Shown here: positions 18,562-27,238 of the stretch, in pieces
How positions within the stretch are numbered: position 1 is the stretch's first letter
Layout of the letters: each line of letters opens with the position of its first letter
Origin: Planctomycetaceae bacterium
GTDB taxonomy: Bacteria > Planctomycetota > Phycisphaerae > Phycisphaerales > SM1A02
Assembly (NCBI GenBank): GCA_947490615.1
Contig: CANLHK010000001.1
Location: 1-64,000, forward strand
Reading direction: 5' to 3'
DNA: 64,000 nucleotides
The notes under the pieces: generated by a model
Told to the model about the DNA's origin: nothing
What the model saw: only the letters and a program-made list of their open reading frames with translations
Database searches by the model: none
Position numbers and translations under genes: made by a program

Positions 18562-18617
18562 CCGCCGAATCCTACCGTGCCTGCGCACGCATTTGGTGCT
18601 GCGGGTATTCTCGCACC

Positions 18618-19229
18618 ATGACCGACGAAACTCCCCGTCTGCACATCGACTCGGATTGGAAGGCGCAAGCCCAAGCGGAGAAGGAACGGCTCGCGAGCAA
18701 AGAAGCGAGCAAGGAGTCCGCCCGTGCGCAGCGCTCCGCTGCTGGACATGGTGGCGAGTTGGGCGGAGGCCTCGACGGCGATCCGATGGATCAGGGTGAG
18801 CAAGGCGAAGGCGGCCGTGGCGAGATGCCACCCGCTGACTTCCATGGGCTCATCATGACCCTCGGCAGTCAGGCGATGATGGGGCTCGGCGCCTACGCCG
18901 ACCCGCAAACGGGCCGCGCGATGATTGATCTCGCGGGCGCGCAGTTCGCCATCGACCTTCTTGGCGTGATCGAAGTCAAGACCAAGGGCAATCTCACTCC
19001 CGAAGAGGCTTCTGAGTTCAACGAGATCCTCGTCCATCTCCGCTCCCGCTTTGTGCAAGTCGCGCAGCTTGTTGCCGAGCAGATGCAGCGAGAAGCCCTC
19101 GGTGGACAAGGCCTGGGTGGACCAGGAATGGGTGGACCAGGAATGGGGATGCCAGGAATGGGCGGAGTGTCTGGCGCTGCGGGTGGCGCGCGACCAGCCG
19201 CCAAGAGTGGGCTCATCATCCCTGATTAA
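18618..19229 (+). CDS. DUF1844 family protein
   Basis: A 203-residue soluble protein. After a charged, Lys/Glu-rich N-terminus comes the DUF1844 core (DFHGLIMTLGSQAMMGLGAY ... DLLGVIEVKTKGNLTPEE), residues about 75-150, followed by a low-complexity Gly/Met/Pro tail (GGPGMGGPGMGMPGMGG). Function is unknown in the family. It is divergent from the PPIase lipoprotein and its 3' end overlaps the convergent prenyltransferase gene by 14 bases. Confidence 0.88.
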   Translation: MTDETPRLHIDSDWKAQAQAEKERLASKEASKESARAQRSAAGHGGELGGGLDGDPMDQGEQGEGGRGEMPPADFHGLIMTLGSQAMMGLGAYADPQTGRAMIDLAGAQFAIDLLGVIEVKTKGNLTPEEASEFNEILVHLRSRFVQVAQLVAEQMQREALGGQGLGGPGMGGPGMGMPGMGGVSGAAGGARPAAKSGLIIPD

Positions 19230-20193
19230 GCGGAGTCGGCAACACACTGTGGTTGGCAAGGAAGACGCGCTCGAGGACCTGCACGACCTGCGGGACGAAG
19301 AGCACCGCGCCAAGCAAGACCACAAAGAGCACGATCGACCAACGCACCACGCGATCGGTGCGCAACGCGTCAAGCGGACTATCCGAACTTCCCTCGTTGG
19401 CGCGACGCCAGAAGCGATGAATCGCCACGAGGACGATCGGTGTCAACATGGCCAACCCACTCGCGCGCGCTCCGTAGAGTTGCCAGGTGTGTTCCGAGAG
19501 CGTGTACGAGAGGTACATCAGCGTGGTGATCACCGCTGACACGCCGAGCAGCCACTGCAGCTCCTCTTTGCCGCGGTACTCCGCAGCGCTCTTCCACGCG
19601 CAGCCAGCGCGCTCGGCGATGACCAGATCGGCCATGCGCTTGGTGCAACCCAGAAACAAACAAAGGAAGAAGACGCAGAGCACGAGCCACGGGCTAATGC
19701 GCACATCAATGGCGACAGCGCCCGCAGCCGCACGCAGCGCGAATCCCGTGGCAATGGTCATGACATCGACGACGGCCACGCGCTTCAATCCCCAGTTGTA
19801 CGCCAGCTGCAGCAAGCCGTAGAGAGCAATGGCTACAAAGAGTGCGCGGCTGATCGAGAGCGCTGTCGCAAACGATGCCATGAGCAACACGATGCCCATG
19901 CCTACCGCGAAGGTCTGCGAGATTGCTTCCGATGCCACGGGCCGCGTGCGCTTGGTCGGATGGCCGCGGTCCTTCTCTGCGTCGATCGCGTCGTTGATGC
20001 AGTAGAACCCGCTCGCCACGAGGCAGAAGGCAGCGAACGCGGTCAGCGCAGCAATGGCCTTCGGACTGACCTCCGACATCTCGTTGGCGCGCATGGCGTT
20101 GGCCAACCAGAAGATGAAGGCCAGCAGCACAAAGCTGTTCTTGGTCCAGTCGCCAGGACGGGCCAGTCGGAGCATGTCGCGGAATCGGTTCAT
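19216..20193 (-). CDS. UbiA-family prenyltransferase, DPPR synthase-like
   Basis: A 325-residue polytopic membrane protein with about eight or nine segments. It carries the first Asp-rich motif NDAIDAEKDRGHPTKRTRP and the second region YNWGLKRVAVVDV, plus RPGDWTKNSF at the start, a combination characteristic of decaprenyl-phosphate phosphoribosyltransferase-like UbiA proteins. Such enzymes move phosphoribose to a polyprenyl phosphate, but the actual acceptor here is unknown. The ATG at 20193 follows an in-frame TTG at 20196. It lies 69 bases downstream of hemW on the same strand. Confidence 0.85.
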   Translation of the reverse strand: MNRFRDMLRLARPGDWTKNSFVLLAFIFWLANAMRANEMSEVSPKAIAALTAFAAFCLVASGFYCINDAIDAEKDRGHPTKRTRPVASEAISQTFAVGMGIVLLMASFATALSISRALFVAIALYGLLQLAYNWGLKRVAVVDVMTIATGFALRAAAGAVAIDVRISPWLVLCVFFLCLFLGCTKRMADLVIAERAGCAWKSAAEYRGKEELQWLLGVSAVITTLMYLSYTLSEHTWQLYGARASGLAMLTPIVLVAIHRFWRRANEGSSDSPLDALRTDRVVRWSIVLFVVLLGAVLFVPQVVQVLERVFLANHSVLPTPLNQG

Positions 20194-20262
20194 CAATTCA
20201 GAAGCGTCGAGGGGAGGCCAGAGAGGTGCGGACGGAGTATCGGCGCTTTCCTCGTTCGAGCG

Positions 20263-21528
20263 TCACACCAGTTGCGCCAACACCTCGTTGGCCAGCAGCA
20301 TTCCGCGTTTGGTAAAGCGCAGACGCCCCGCGCGGAGGTCTCGCTCAAGCAGTCCATCGGTCAGAGCCTTCTCGAAGACGCCCCGCCGCGTGGGATCGAG
20401 CTCTATCGCGCGCTGTTCGAGCGCAGCGTCGATTCCCTCGGTCAACCGCAGCGCCACCATGAGCGCCTCGCTGGTGTGGCGCGCTGCGTTGGGCGCTTCG
20501 TGATCGGTGATCGGTTGCGAAGCGTGCTTCGCGCGGTCCAACCAATCGCCGAGCCGCGGCACCACCTTGTAGCGATGTCCCGCGATGAACCCACTCGCAC
20601 TTGGACCGATCGCCCACCACGGCTCGTTGCGCCAGTAGATGAGATTGTGCTGACACTCCGATCCAGGCCGCGCGTAGTTGGAAACCTCGTAGTGGTTGAA
20701 CCCCGCGGCTTCGAGCGTCTCACGCGTCAATTCAAACATCTCCGCCTCAAGCGCCTCATCGCATGCCTCAAACTGTCCGAGCTCCAGCCGCTTGGTCATG
20801 GCGGTGTTGGTCTCGTAGGTCAGTCCGTAGCAGGAGAGGTGGCGTGGACCGATCTCCAGCGCACGCAGGAGATCCGACCGCCATTCCTCGAGCGTTTGCC
20901 CGGGGATCCCGAAGATCAGATCGATGTTGAAGTTCTCGATGCCCGCTGCGCGCAGAAATCCCGCAGCGCGCGCGACATTGACGGGGTCATGCCAACGCTC
21001 GAGCGTCTTGAGATGTCGCAGATCAAAGCTCTGCGCGCCGATCGAAACGCGATTCACGCCCGCGGCTGCGAGCACCTGCGCCTTCGCGCCGTCAATCGTT
21101 TCAGGGTTTGCTTCGACAGTCCACTCAACCTCCTGCGCGAGTGGAAAGCGCTTGATCTGCGCGGTGAGCGTCTGGAGCTCAGTCGCCTCAAGAAGCGTCG
21201 GTGTGCCGCCACCGACAAAGATGGTGTCGATGGTTCCGTCCATGCGCGCGAGCGTCCAATCGACATCGCGTTCGATCTGCTCGAGGTAGGCACCGCTGCG
21301 GCCCTCGCGATCGACGAAGGAGTAGAAGTCGCAGTAGTGACACTTGTGGAAGCAGAACGGCACATGGACATAGAGCCCGCGCGCCCGATGTCGGCCCGCG
21401 GGGAGGGCGGAATCAAGGGTCGTGGCGCCATCGGCAGGCCCGCGAGAGGCCTCCGCCCCACGCTCAGCGCGCCGCTCCCGAATCGGCAGGCTCAGCGCTG
21501 AGTTCGGTTGAGGGGTCGATTCCGTCAC
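20263..21528 (-). CDS. hemW: HemW-like radical SAM protein
   Basis: A 421-residue radical SAM protein. The 4Fe-4S site is CFHKCHYC (CxxxCxxC) in YVHVPFCFHKCHYCDFYSF, followed by VGGGTPTLL and a HemW-type C-terminal region (NLIYWRNEPWWAIGPSASG). HemW proteins are haem chaperones related to HemN; the CxxxCxxC motif lacks the further Cys of HemN. The start is GTG, with a Pro/Arg-rich N-terminal extension of about 45 residues before the core, so a later start is possible. It is upstream of the prenyltransferase gene and probably co-transcribed. Confidence 0.92.
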   Translation of the reverse strand: MTESTPQPNSALSLPIRERRAERGAEASRGPADGATTLDSALPAGRHRARGLYVHVPFCFHKCHYCDFYSFVDREGRSGAYLEQIERDVDWTLARMDGTIDTIFVGGGTPTLLEATELQTLTAQIKRFPLAQEVEWTVEANPETIDGAKAQVLAAAGVNRVSIGAQSFDLRHLKTLERWHDPVNVARAAGFLRAAGIENFNIDLIFGIPGQTLEEWRSDLLRALEIGPRHLSCYGLTYETNTAMTKRLELGQFEACDEALEAEMFELTRETLEAAGFNHYEVSNYARPGSECQHNLIYWRNEPWWAIGPSASGFIAGHRYKVVPRLGDWLDRAKHASQPITDHEAPNAARHTSEALMVALRLTEGIDAALEQRAIELDPTRRGVFEKALTDGLLERDLRAGRLRFTKRGMLLANEVLAQLV

Positions 21529-21643
21529 GGCCGCAGGATAGGAAGTCCCGAAACCGCCGCCGAGAACGAAACAAGTTCAAGATCAGCCTCAATCAAGCCG
21601 ATCCGCCATCGGCGACCGCTCGGCCGTCAACCGGAGGAGTCCG

Positions 21644-21865
21644 ATGGCAGGCGACGAAGTCATCCGAATCATGTGCCCGAACCTCGGGTGTCAGCGCGTG
21701 CTCGCGGTTCCCTCGAGCGCGCGCGGCAAGCTTGTCCGTTGTCGCGGTTGCGGCACGAACATCCGCATTCCCGCCAACCGCCCTGTTCCCGTTGATCTGC
21801 CGCCAGCCGCGGGCGCCGCGCCCGCCAAGCCCGCCCCCTCCGCGCAATCGAAGCCCGCTGCGTGA
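21644..21865 (+). CDS. Small zinc-ribbon protein
   Basis: A 73-residue protein with paired cysteines CPNLGC and CRGC about 24 residues apart (RIMCPNLGCQ ... LVRCRGCGTNIRIP), a compact zinc ribbon, followed by a Pro/Ala tail (LPPAAGAAPAKPAPSAQSKP). A strong ribosome site (GGAGGAG) precedes the ATG. It lies between divergent hemW and purA. Similar short ribbons often bind nucleic acid or begin FHA/DUF proteins; function here is not known. A second one lies at 46978. Confidence 0.8.
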   Translation: MAGDEVIRIMCPNLGCQRVLAVPSSARGKLVRCRGCGTNIRIPANRPVPVDLPPAAGAAPAKPAPSAQSKPAA

Positions 21866-21943
21866 AGCCAGGCGCGTGCGCCGACGGCCTTGAGCGTTAC
21901 TCCCTAGCCTCAAATTCAACGCCTTGCGCGCTAGACTGCGCGC

Positions 21944-23299
21944 TTGCTTCCGCCCACCAACAATCGTGTTCCACCCAACGCCGCCGTCGTCGGACTCCAA
22001 TGGGGTGATGAAGGCAAGGGCAAGATCGTCGACCTCCTGACGGCGCGCTACGACTGCATCGTTCGCTACAACGGCGGAGCCAATGCCGGTCACACCGTGC
22101 AAGTCGGCACGGAGCGATACGCGCTCCACCTCATCCCCTCAGGCATCCTCAGCAAGGGCAAGATCAACATCGTCGGCAACGGCGTGGTGGTCGACCCTGA
22201 GAAGCTCCTCGACGAGGTCGATGGACTTCGAAAGCGCGGCGTTGCCGTGGGCGACAATCTGCGCATCTCCGATCGCGCGCATGTCGTGATGCCGTACCAC
22301 AAGGAACAAGACGCTGCGCTCGAAGAACTGCTCGAGCAGAAGTCGGGCAAGGTCGGCGCAGGACAGATCGGCACCACGCGCCGCGGCATCGGCCCCGCGT
22401 ATTCTGACAAGGTTCGCCGCTCGACCGCGCTGCGCATGGGCGACCTCCTCAACCACAGTTTGCTGCTGCGGAAGCTCGAAACCATCTGCGGATTGCGCAT
22501 GGCCGAACTCGAAGCGCTCGGCGCGAATGTCACGCCACTCGTGCCGCAAGAACTCGCCGATCGCTTCGCCGCTGCAGGCGAACGACTCCGTCCGCACATC
22601 ACCGACACCGTCTACCTCCTGCACGATGAGCTCCGCGCTGGACGCCATGTGCTCTTCGAGGGCGCCAACGCCTGCTTGCTCGACATCGACCACGGCACCT
22701 TCCCGTATGTGACGAGCTCGAACTGCTCGACACTCGGTATTCCCGCAGGCTCGGGCGTTCCTGGCCGCATGATTGGCAAGGTCTACGGCATCATGAAGGC
22801 CTACTCGACGCGCGTCGGCGGCGGGCCGTTCATCACCGAACTCCTCGACCCAACGGGCGACCTCATCCGCAAGCGCGGCCGCGAATACGGCACCACCACA
22901 GGTCGCCCCCGCCGCTGCGGTTGGCTTGATCTGGTTGCGGTGAAGTACTCCGTCATGGTCTGCGGCGCCGACGCGATTGCGTGCACGCTCCTTGATGTGC
23001 TCTCAGGTTTTGACGAGCTCAAGATCTGCGTCGGCTACCGACGCGCCGACGGCACCATCACCGACCGCTTCGTTCCCGACGCGGAACGGATGGAAGGGTT
23101 TACACCCATCTACGAGACGCTTCCTGGTTGGCAGCGTGAACTCACCGACTGCACCGACCGCGACGATCTGCCGCGCGAGGCGCAGTCGTACCTCGCGTTT
23201 GTCGAGCGCTTCGTGGGAATCCCCGTCGAACTCGTGAGCGTTGGCCCTGAGCGCACGCAGACCTTCGAGTCGACCGCGCGCTTTGCAAGCATGAGCTAG
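21944..23299 (+). CDS. purA: Adenylosuccinate synthetase
   Basis: A 451-residue cytosolic enzyme that joins IMP and aspartate using GTP, the first committed step to AMP. Visible are the P-loop-like GDEGKGK (about 21-27), GANAGHTV, the IMP-binding GTTRRGIGPAYSDK and the C-terminal GRPRRCGWLD and VGPERTQT. A TTG start is used because no in-frame ATG lies ahead of the catalytic GDEGKGK. It is followed after 4 bases by uppS. Confidence 0.97.
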   Translation: MLPPTNNRVPPNAAVVGLQWGDEGKGKIVDLLTARYDCIVRYNGGANAGHTVQVGTERYALHLIPSGILSKGKINIVGNGVVVDPEKLLDEVDGLRKRGVAVGDNLRISDRAHVVMPYHKEQDAALEELLEQKSGKVGAGQIGTTRRGIGPAYSDKVRRSTALRMGDLLNHSLLLRKLETICGLRMAELEALGANVTPLVPQELADRFAAAGERLRPHITDTVYLLHDELRAGRHVLFEGANACLLDIDHGTFPYVTSSNCSTLGIPAGSGVPGRMIGKVYGIMKAYSTRVGGGPFITELLDPTGDLIRKRGREYGTTTGRPRRCGWLDLVAVKYSVMVCGADAIACTLLDVLSGFDELKICVGYRRADGTITDRFVPDAERMEGFTPIYETLPGWQRELTDCTDRDDLPREAQSYLAFVERFVGIPVELVSVGPERTQTFESTARFASMS

Positions 23300-23303
23300 T
23301 TTC

Positions 23304-24071
23304 ATGCCCTCGGCCGCAGACCAGTCGTCCTCTCCACGCTCCGATCACGCGCGCTGGCCGCGTCATGTCGCGGTCATCATGGATGGCAACGGCCGCTGGG
23401 CCCAGGCGCGAGGTCTCCCGCGCGCAGCAGGCCACAAGGAAGGCGTCGAAGTCGTCCGACGAATCGTCACGGAGAGCGCGCGGCTTGGCCTCGAGGCGCT
23501 GACGCTCTACTCGTTCTCTAGCGAAAACTGGAAGCGCCCCGCCGACGAGGTCGCAGCGCTCATGCAACTCTGCAGCGAGTTTCTTCGCCTCGAGCGACCG
23601 ACCATGTTGCGGGAGAACATCCGCTTCCATCGGATCGGTCGCCGTGAAGGTCTGCCGTCGGAAGTCCTCGACGAGCTCGACGAAACCGAACGCGCGACGG
23701 CCAAGGCGACGGGACTCAAACTCTGTCTGGCACTGAACTACGGTTCTCGGACAGAAATTGCTGACGCGGCGCGAGAGCTCGCTCGAGAGGTCGCAGCGGG
23801 CACGCGCGATCCCGAATCGATCGACGAAACCGCCCTCGGGAGCCGGCTCTACACCGCGCGCGCAGAGGTCCGCGACCCTGACCTCTTGGTCCGAACCGCG
23901 GGTGAGCTCCGCCTCTCAAACTACTTGCTCTGGCAGATCTCCTACGCGGAACTCCATGTGACTGAGGTGCTCTGGCCCGACTTCACCGAGGCCGACCTCC
24001 ACCGCGCCCTCGACGACTACGCCTCGCGCGAGCGGCGCTTTGGCGGAATCACGGGCTCGCCAAAGACCTGA
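23304..24071 (+). CDS. uppS: Isoprenyl transferase (undecaprenyl diphosphate synthase)
   Basis: A 255-residue cis-prenyltransferase making the long-chain polyprenyl diphosphate carrier for peptidoglycan and other envelope polymers. It shows HVAVIMDGNGRWAQARGLPR with the catalytic Asp, GHKEGVEVVRRIV, YSFSSENWKRP and the C-terminal PDLLVRTAGELRLSNYLLWQ. It is 4 bases from purA, so probably co-transcribed. The nearby UbiA-type enzyme (19216-20193) would use the same kind of product. Confidence 0.96.
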   Translation: MPSAADQSSSPRSDHARWPRHVAVIMDGNGRWAQARGLPRAAGHKEGVEVVRRIVTESARLGLEALTLYSFSSENWKRPADEVAALMQLCSEFLRLERPTMLRENIRFHRIGRREGLPSEVLDELDETERATAKATGLKLCLALNYGSRTEIADAARELAREVAAGTRDPESIDETALGSRLYTARAEVRDPDLLVRTAGELRLSNYLLWQISYAELHVTEVLWPDFTEADLHRALDDYASRERRFGGITGSPKT

Positions 24072-24371
24072 ACCATTGCCTTGGTGAACGGACACTTGGG
24101 CCGTCTCCAAACCCCTGCTCGCCGACGGAATCCCTCCGAATCGCCGCTGCAGCCTGCGGTTGGCTTGCAACTTCGGGCGTACAGAGGATGATGCGGACGG
24201 TGCGATTGTGGCGAGCGGTTTGGATCGCCCGTCGCAGTGGAGTGTGCTTGAACGGCGATGCCGCGCGGGCGGACTCTGATGCGCGCAACGAACCGAGAAG
24301 AGATCGCCGGCGTGCCGGCGGATCGTGCTACAGGCAGCCGCGACTGAGTGCCAACGGAACGAACCTTGCAG
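24072..24371. other. Intergenic region before the secreted operon
   Basis: About 300 bases without a convincing gene. A short GC hairpin (24305-24320) lies about 50 bases before the start of the next gene. No clear -10/-35 pair was found. Confidence 0.6.
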
Positions 24372-27164
24372 ATGAAGACCTCCACCAGTGCATCGATCCT
24401 TCTTGGCCTCTGTGGGCTGACGCTCCTGACGGCGATGCCTGTGCAGCTCGGCTTGCGCGATGGCGTGCACCAGAAGTTCAATACGGAGCTTGACGCGGAA
24501 CTCGACGCGCTTGGATTGCAGAGCTCGGCGGCGTACTCCGACACCGATCTTGTTGCTGGCGCAGCGATGCGCTGGAGCTTTCCATCGCTTGCGGCTGCGC
24601 AACTTCCTGTCGGTGAGCCGCTCACCTTCGTCCTTCCTGGTGGAAGCACCCTCGACATTCCGCTCGTTGAGCGCGTGGTCATGGATAGCGAGTCGATCCA
24701 ATTCACCTTTGCCAATCCATTGACCGGTGATGCCGCCGAAATCACCGTGCGCCACGGTCTTGTCCGCGGACTCCTCCACACCACGATCAAAGGCGCGCGC
24801 GTCGAGTGGTCGCTGGCAACAGGCACCGACGATCACGGCTTGACTGGTGAGTACTACAGCCCTCCGCACGGTGTTGACGGCGCGCACGAGTCCATCGGTT
24901 CGAGCGCCAACGACGATGCTGGCCATGGCGACGGCGGCATCGCTGGAGCTTGCCAGGACAGCGGGCAACTCATCGATGTGCTCCTCGTCTACACGCCCTC
25001 GTTTGCAGCGCAGTTTGGCGGCGACGCGGTGTTGATTCAAGCGGCTCTTTCGGGCGACATCGGCTACGCGAATTCTGCGTTGGCCAACTCGAACGCCGTG
25101 CCGCGCTTTCGCATCGCGGGTTTCGCACAGCTCACCAACAACAGCACGGGATCACTCACGAACGATCTCATCGCGCTGATCGATCCACTCGATGGTTGGA
25201 ACGATCAAGTCGGTGTCCTGCGCAACAACACCGCTGCAGACCTTGTCGCGCTCTACTCCGATGCAGCGACTTTCGGCAGCGTCGCGGTGATCGGCGTCAA
25301 TACTCCTGATGGCTCTGATGCCTTCAGCGCCATCGGTCGAAGTGCAAGTCCCGATCCGAGCGTCTCGCTCGCGCGCGGACTTGGTGCGAATCTCGGCTGC
25401 TGCGCGCAGGCTGACCTCGTTCCACCGTGTGACGGCTTCTACTCCTACTCACAGGCGTGGACCTACTTCGTGGGATCGCAGCTCTACCAGACCGTCATGG
25501 CCAGTGGCAGCGGTTCGGTCGTTCCCGTCTATTCGAATCCGCTCGTTTCGTGGCTTGGAGCTCCTGCGGGCACGCCGACGGCCAACAACGCGCGCACCGC
25601 GAGTCTCACCGCGGGGATCGTCGCCAACTACCGCTGCTCCAATCTCGACATCACCGACTGTGACGGCGATGGCGTGGAAGACGCTGTGGCGATCATCAAT
25701 GGCCTTGTGCCTGATTGCAACGCCACGGGAATTCCCGACAGTTGCGACATCGCGCTGGGGATCAGCCTCGACATCAATCTCGACACGATCCCTGATGAGT
25801 GTCCGCTGAATGACATCGAGTTCAGTGCGAGCGGTGTGACTTCGCTCGACACGCTTGGCTCAGCAGTCGGCATGTCGTCGGCTGCGGGCGATCCCGTCGC
25901 GCTTGCCGTCATCGGCGCGCCTGGAATTGATCTCGGTGCCTCGAACGCTGGTGGCGCGTACCTCTTCACGGTGCAAGCGGGCGCGGTCGTGCCGATTGCG
26001 TTCCTCCAAGCAGGTGATCGACTCACCAACGCGTTCTTCGGTCGCGGCGCGACGGTCTACAAGCGCGCCGCAAGCGCAGCCAACCCCGTCATCGCGGCGC
26101 GCAACTTCGCGCTCGTCGGCGCCTACCGATGGACCGAGACTGCCGCCGTCGGCACCTTCCCCTCCAAGGGAACGGTCTATCTCTTCGCGCAATCGGGCGC
26201 GATCTGGACGCAGCTCTGGCGCTACGCACCGCCGCCAACCAACACTTACCAAGCCCGCGAGAACGCGCTCTTTGGCTACTCGGTGGCGATGGGCCGCAAT
26301 CCGCGCGAAGGCAATGATCAGATCATCGTCGGCGCGCCTGGACACACTGGTGGCCGCGGCAAGGTCTACTTCCTTCGCAACTACATCCCGAGTGGACAGA
26401 CCGTTGAGAAGGGCGGCCTGCTTTCGATGCGCGCGCCTTCGGTGCCTGTCGATGGCGACAACTACGGCGCTGCGGTCGCGCTTGAACCATTCCTTCCCGT
26501 AGCCAACACTTCGCGCGTGCTCGCCGTGATCGGCGCACCTGGACGCAATGTCGGCAAGGGCGCTGCCTATGTCTTTGATCGCGGGCCTGGTTCCGCCAAC
26601 GGCATCGGTGCGTTCCCGCCCACGGGCATCACGCTCAATCCTCCTGGCGTCAACGCGCTCTCGGAAGGCGATCGCTACGGAAGCGCGGTGGCTGTGAGTG
26701 GAAACCTCCTCGCCATCGGTGCACCAGGCGAGTCCGCTGGCCAAGGCATCGTGCATTTCTGGGAGCGCTCGACCAACACGATCGCCGCGATCCCATCGAC
26801 CTACACCTACCGCGGGAACTTCCGCGCGCCAGACGCTGTCGACGGCGACGCGTTTGGCTCGAGCATCAGCATCGCACCAGCAGTCACGGGTGGTGGATTC
26901 ACCGTGGTCGTCGGTGCACCAAAGGCTGACATCCCGACACCAGGCGGATTGCGCAACAGCGCAGGCAAGGTCTATGTCCTGCACAAGACCGTCGGCGCCA
27001 GCGGAGCGGATCTGCTCTCGACGCGCGCGATGTTCAATCCAGCGACGGGTGACGAGTTCGGCTACTCCGCAGCGAGTTCGACGGGCTTCTCACTCATCGG
27101 TGCGCCCTTCAGCGACATCACAGGACTCAACTCGGGCAAGGCCAGATTGCTGACGGTGCCATGA
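24372..27164 (+). CDS. Secreted metallopeptidase-like protein with lost zinc motif and FG-GAP repeats
   Basis: A 930-residue exported protein. After a signal peptide (MKTSTSASILLGLCGLTLLT) and a propeptide-like domain comes a reprolysin-like fold (LIDVLLVYTPSFAAQFGG ... LRNNTAADLVALYSD ... ANNARTASLTAGIVANYR). Where HExxHxxGxxH belongs, the protein reads ARGLGANLGC (residues 334-343), so both zinc histidines and the catalytic Glu are gone. A linker of DCDGDGVEDA/DCNATGIPDSCDI type follows, then about six FG-GAP-like units (VIGAPGID, IIVGAPGH, VIGAPGRN, AIGAPGES, VVGAPKAD, LIGAPFSD) building a beta-propeller. It overlaps the next gene's frame by ATGA. A binding or adhesion role is inferred. 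Confidence 0.88.
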   Translation: MKTSTSASILLGLCGLTLLTAMPVQLGLRDGVHQKFNTELDAELDALGLQSSAAYSDTDLVAGAAMRWSFPSLAAAQLPVGEPLTFVLPGGSTLDIPLVERVVMDSESIQFTFANPLTGDAAEITVRHGLVRGLLHTTIKGARVEWSLATGTDDHGLTGEYYSPPHGVDGAHESIGSSANDDAGHGDGGIAGACQDSGQLIDVLLVYTPSFAAQFGGDAVLIQAALSGDIGYANSALANSNAVPRFRIAGFAQLTNNSTGSLTNDLIALIDPLDGWNDQVGVLRNNTAADLVALYSDAATFGSVAVIGVNTPDGSDAFSAIGRSASPDPSVSLARGLGANLGCCAQADLVPPCDGFYSYSQAWTYFVGSQLYQTVMASGSGSVVPVYSNPLVSWLGAPAGTPTANNARTASLTAGIVANYRCSNLDITDCDGDGVEDAVAIINGLVPDCNATGIPDSCDIALGISLDINLDTIPDECPLNDIEFSASGVTSLDTLGSAVGMSSAAGDPVALAVIGAPGIDLGASNAGGAYLFTVQAGAVVPIAFLQAGDRLTNAFFGRGATVYKRAASAANPVIAARNFALVGAYRWTETAAVGTFPSKGTVYLFAQSGAIWTQLWRYAPPPTNTYQARENALFGYSVAMGRNPREGNDQIIVGAPGHTGGRGKVYFLRNYIPSGQTVEKGGLLSMRAPSVPVDGDNYGAAVALEPFLPVANTSRVLAVIGAPGRNVGKGAAYVFDRGPGSANGIGAFPPTGITLNPPGVNALSEGDRYGSAVAVSGNLLAIGAPGESAGQGIVHFWERSTNTIAAIPSTYTYRGNFRAPDAVDGDAFGSSISIAPAVTGGGFTVVVGAPKADIPTPGGLRNSAGKVYVLHKTVGASGADLLSTRAMFNPATGDEFGYSAASSTGFSLIGAPFSDITGLNSGKARLLTVP

Positions 27165-27238
27165 TGTCCGCCACGAGTTTCGCCACGACCTTCGACCCGC
27201 ACGCCGCTCCATCGACTGCCTCGCTCCACCGACTCTCC

